DNA from: Chrysophaeum taylorii
Taxonomy: Eukaryota > Sar > Pelagophyceae > Pelagomonadales > Pelagomonadaceae
Direction of reading: 5' to 3'
DNA: 53,173 nt
NCBI GenBank assembly: GCA_029834535.1
Contig: JAQMWT010000112.1
Span: 1 to 53,173, forward strand
Part shown: in pieces, positions 53,113-53,173 of the stretch
How the letters are laid out: the number at the start of each line of letters is the position of its first letter
Position numbering within the stretch: position 1 is the stretch's first letter
Made by a program: the position numbers and the translations under genes
The notes under the pieces: generated by a model
The model's database searches: none
Told to the model about the DNA's origin: nothing
Seen by the model: the letters and a program-made list of their open reading frames with translations, nothing else

Positions 53113-53173
53113 GCTGTCGAAAAGAGAAAGTGTCCAGCATGCTGTGTTAAGTCTTCTGTCTTATGCTGTTTTA

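Larger units (their letters stand above)
45155..53173 (-). mobile_element. copia-1 copy C, 5' part outside window
   Basis: Minus-strand element from its 3' LTR (45155) through ORF3 and pol to the window edge, where it matches copy B near 21499. It is the best preserved pol of the family here. It inserted into copia-2, so it is the younger of the two. Confidence 0.9.

Overview
This is eukaryotic, transposon-dominated DNA. I recognise one likely host gene, an intronless CPSF160-like gene (35458-39015, minus). Almost everything else is nested retrotransposons and their remnants. The intron-free host gene, moderate GC and LTR-element load suit an intron-poor alga or protist. A red alga is my best guess, but nothing in the sequence proves the lineage.

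Layout. (1) 1-6020, minus: a Ty1/copia-type family, here called copia-1. The window opens inside a gag-protease ORF, then shows a half-tRNA-type primer site, a run of three LTR segments, a SINE, and the 3' ORF of a second, truncated copy. (2) 6020-7311: a GC-rich block with no convincing gene. (3) 7312-17263, plus: a 10-kb Ty3/gypsy element bounded by 4-bp CCAC repeats. Its pol carries a cytosine-5 DNA methyltransferase between the protease-like region and RT-RNase H. A SINE interrupts the methyltransferase, no integrase is visible, and the 5' end is a large inverted repeat of LTR plus leader. (4) 17264-17586: flank and a G-rich hairpin module. (5) 17587-29144, plus: a nearly full-length, badly indel-damaged 11.5-kb copia-1 (copy B), again with a SINE, followed by a diverged inverted LTR. 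(6) 29446-35160: a PIF1/Helitron-type helicase remnant, 19-bp iterons, a MULE-like zinc-finger remnant, two LINE 3' fragments, GATCAAACTT iterons and a charged-repeat ORF. (7) 35458-39015: the CPSF160-like gene. (8) 39016-40579: iterons, a solo gypsy LTR with 5-bp target duplication, a second helicase remnant and the G-rich module. (9) 40580-45154, plus: a second copia family (copia-2), cut in the RT/RNase H region by (10) 45155-53173, minus, another copia-1 (copy C) that runs off the window.

How the parts relate. Copia-1 has LTRs of about 315 bp with TGCAGAG/CTCTGCA ends, a primer site matching the anticodon half of initiator tRNA-Met, a CTCGAGGGGG polypurine tract, gag-protease, a pol with a long extension before integrase, and an unrecognised third ORF after RNase H. 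The SINEs share their last ~75 bp and (TTAG)n tail with the LINE fragments at 31-32.6 kb, so that LINE is the likely mobiliser. Removing the SINE from the gypsy element restores the methyltransferase frame. Most ORFs carry frameshifts; in copy B these are mostly single-base indels and could be partly assembly error.
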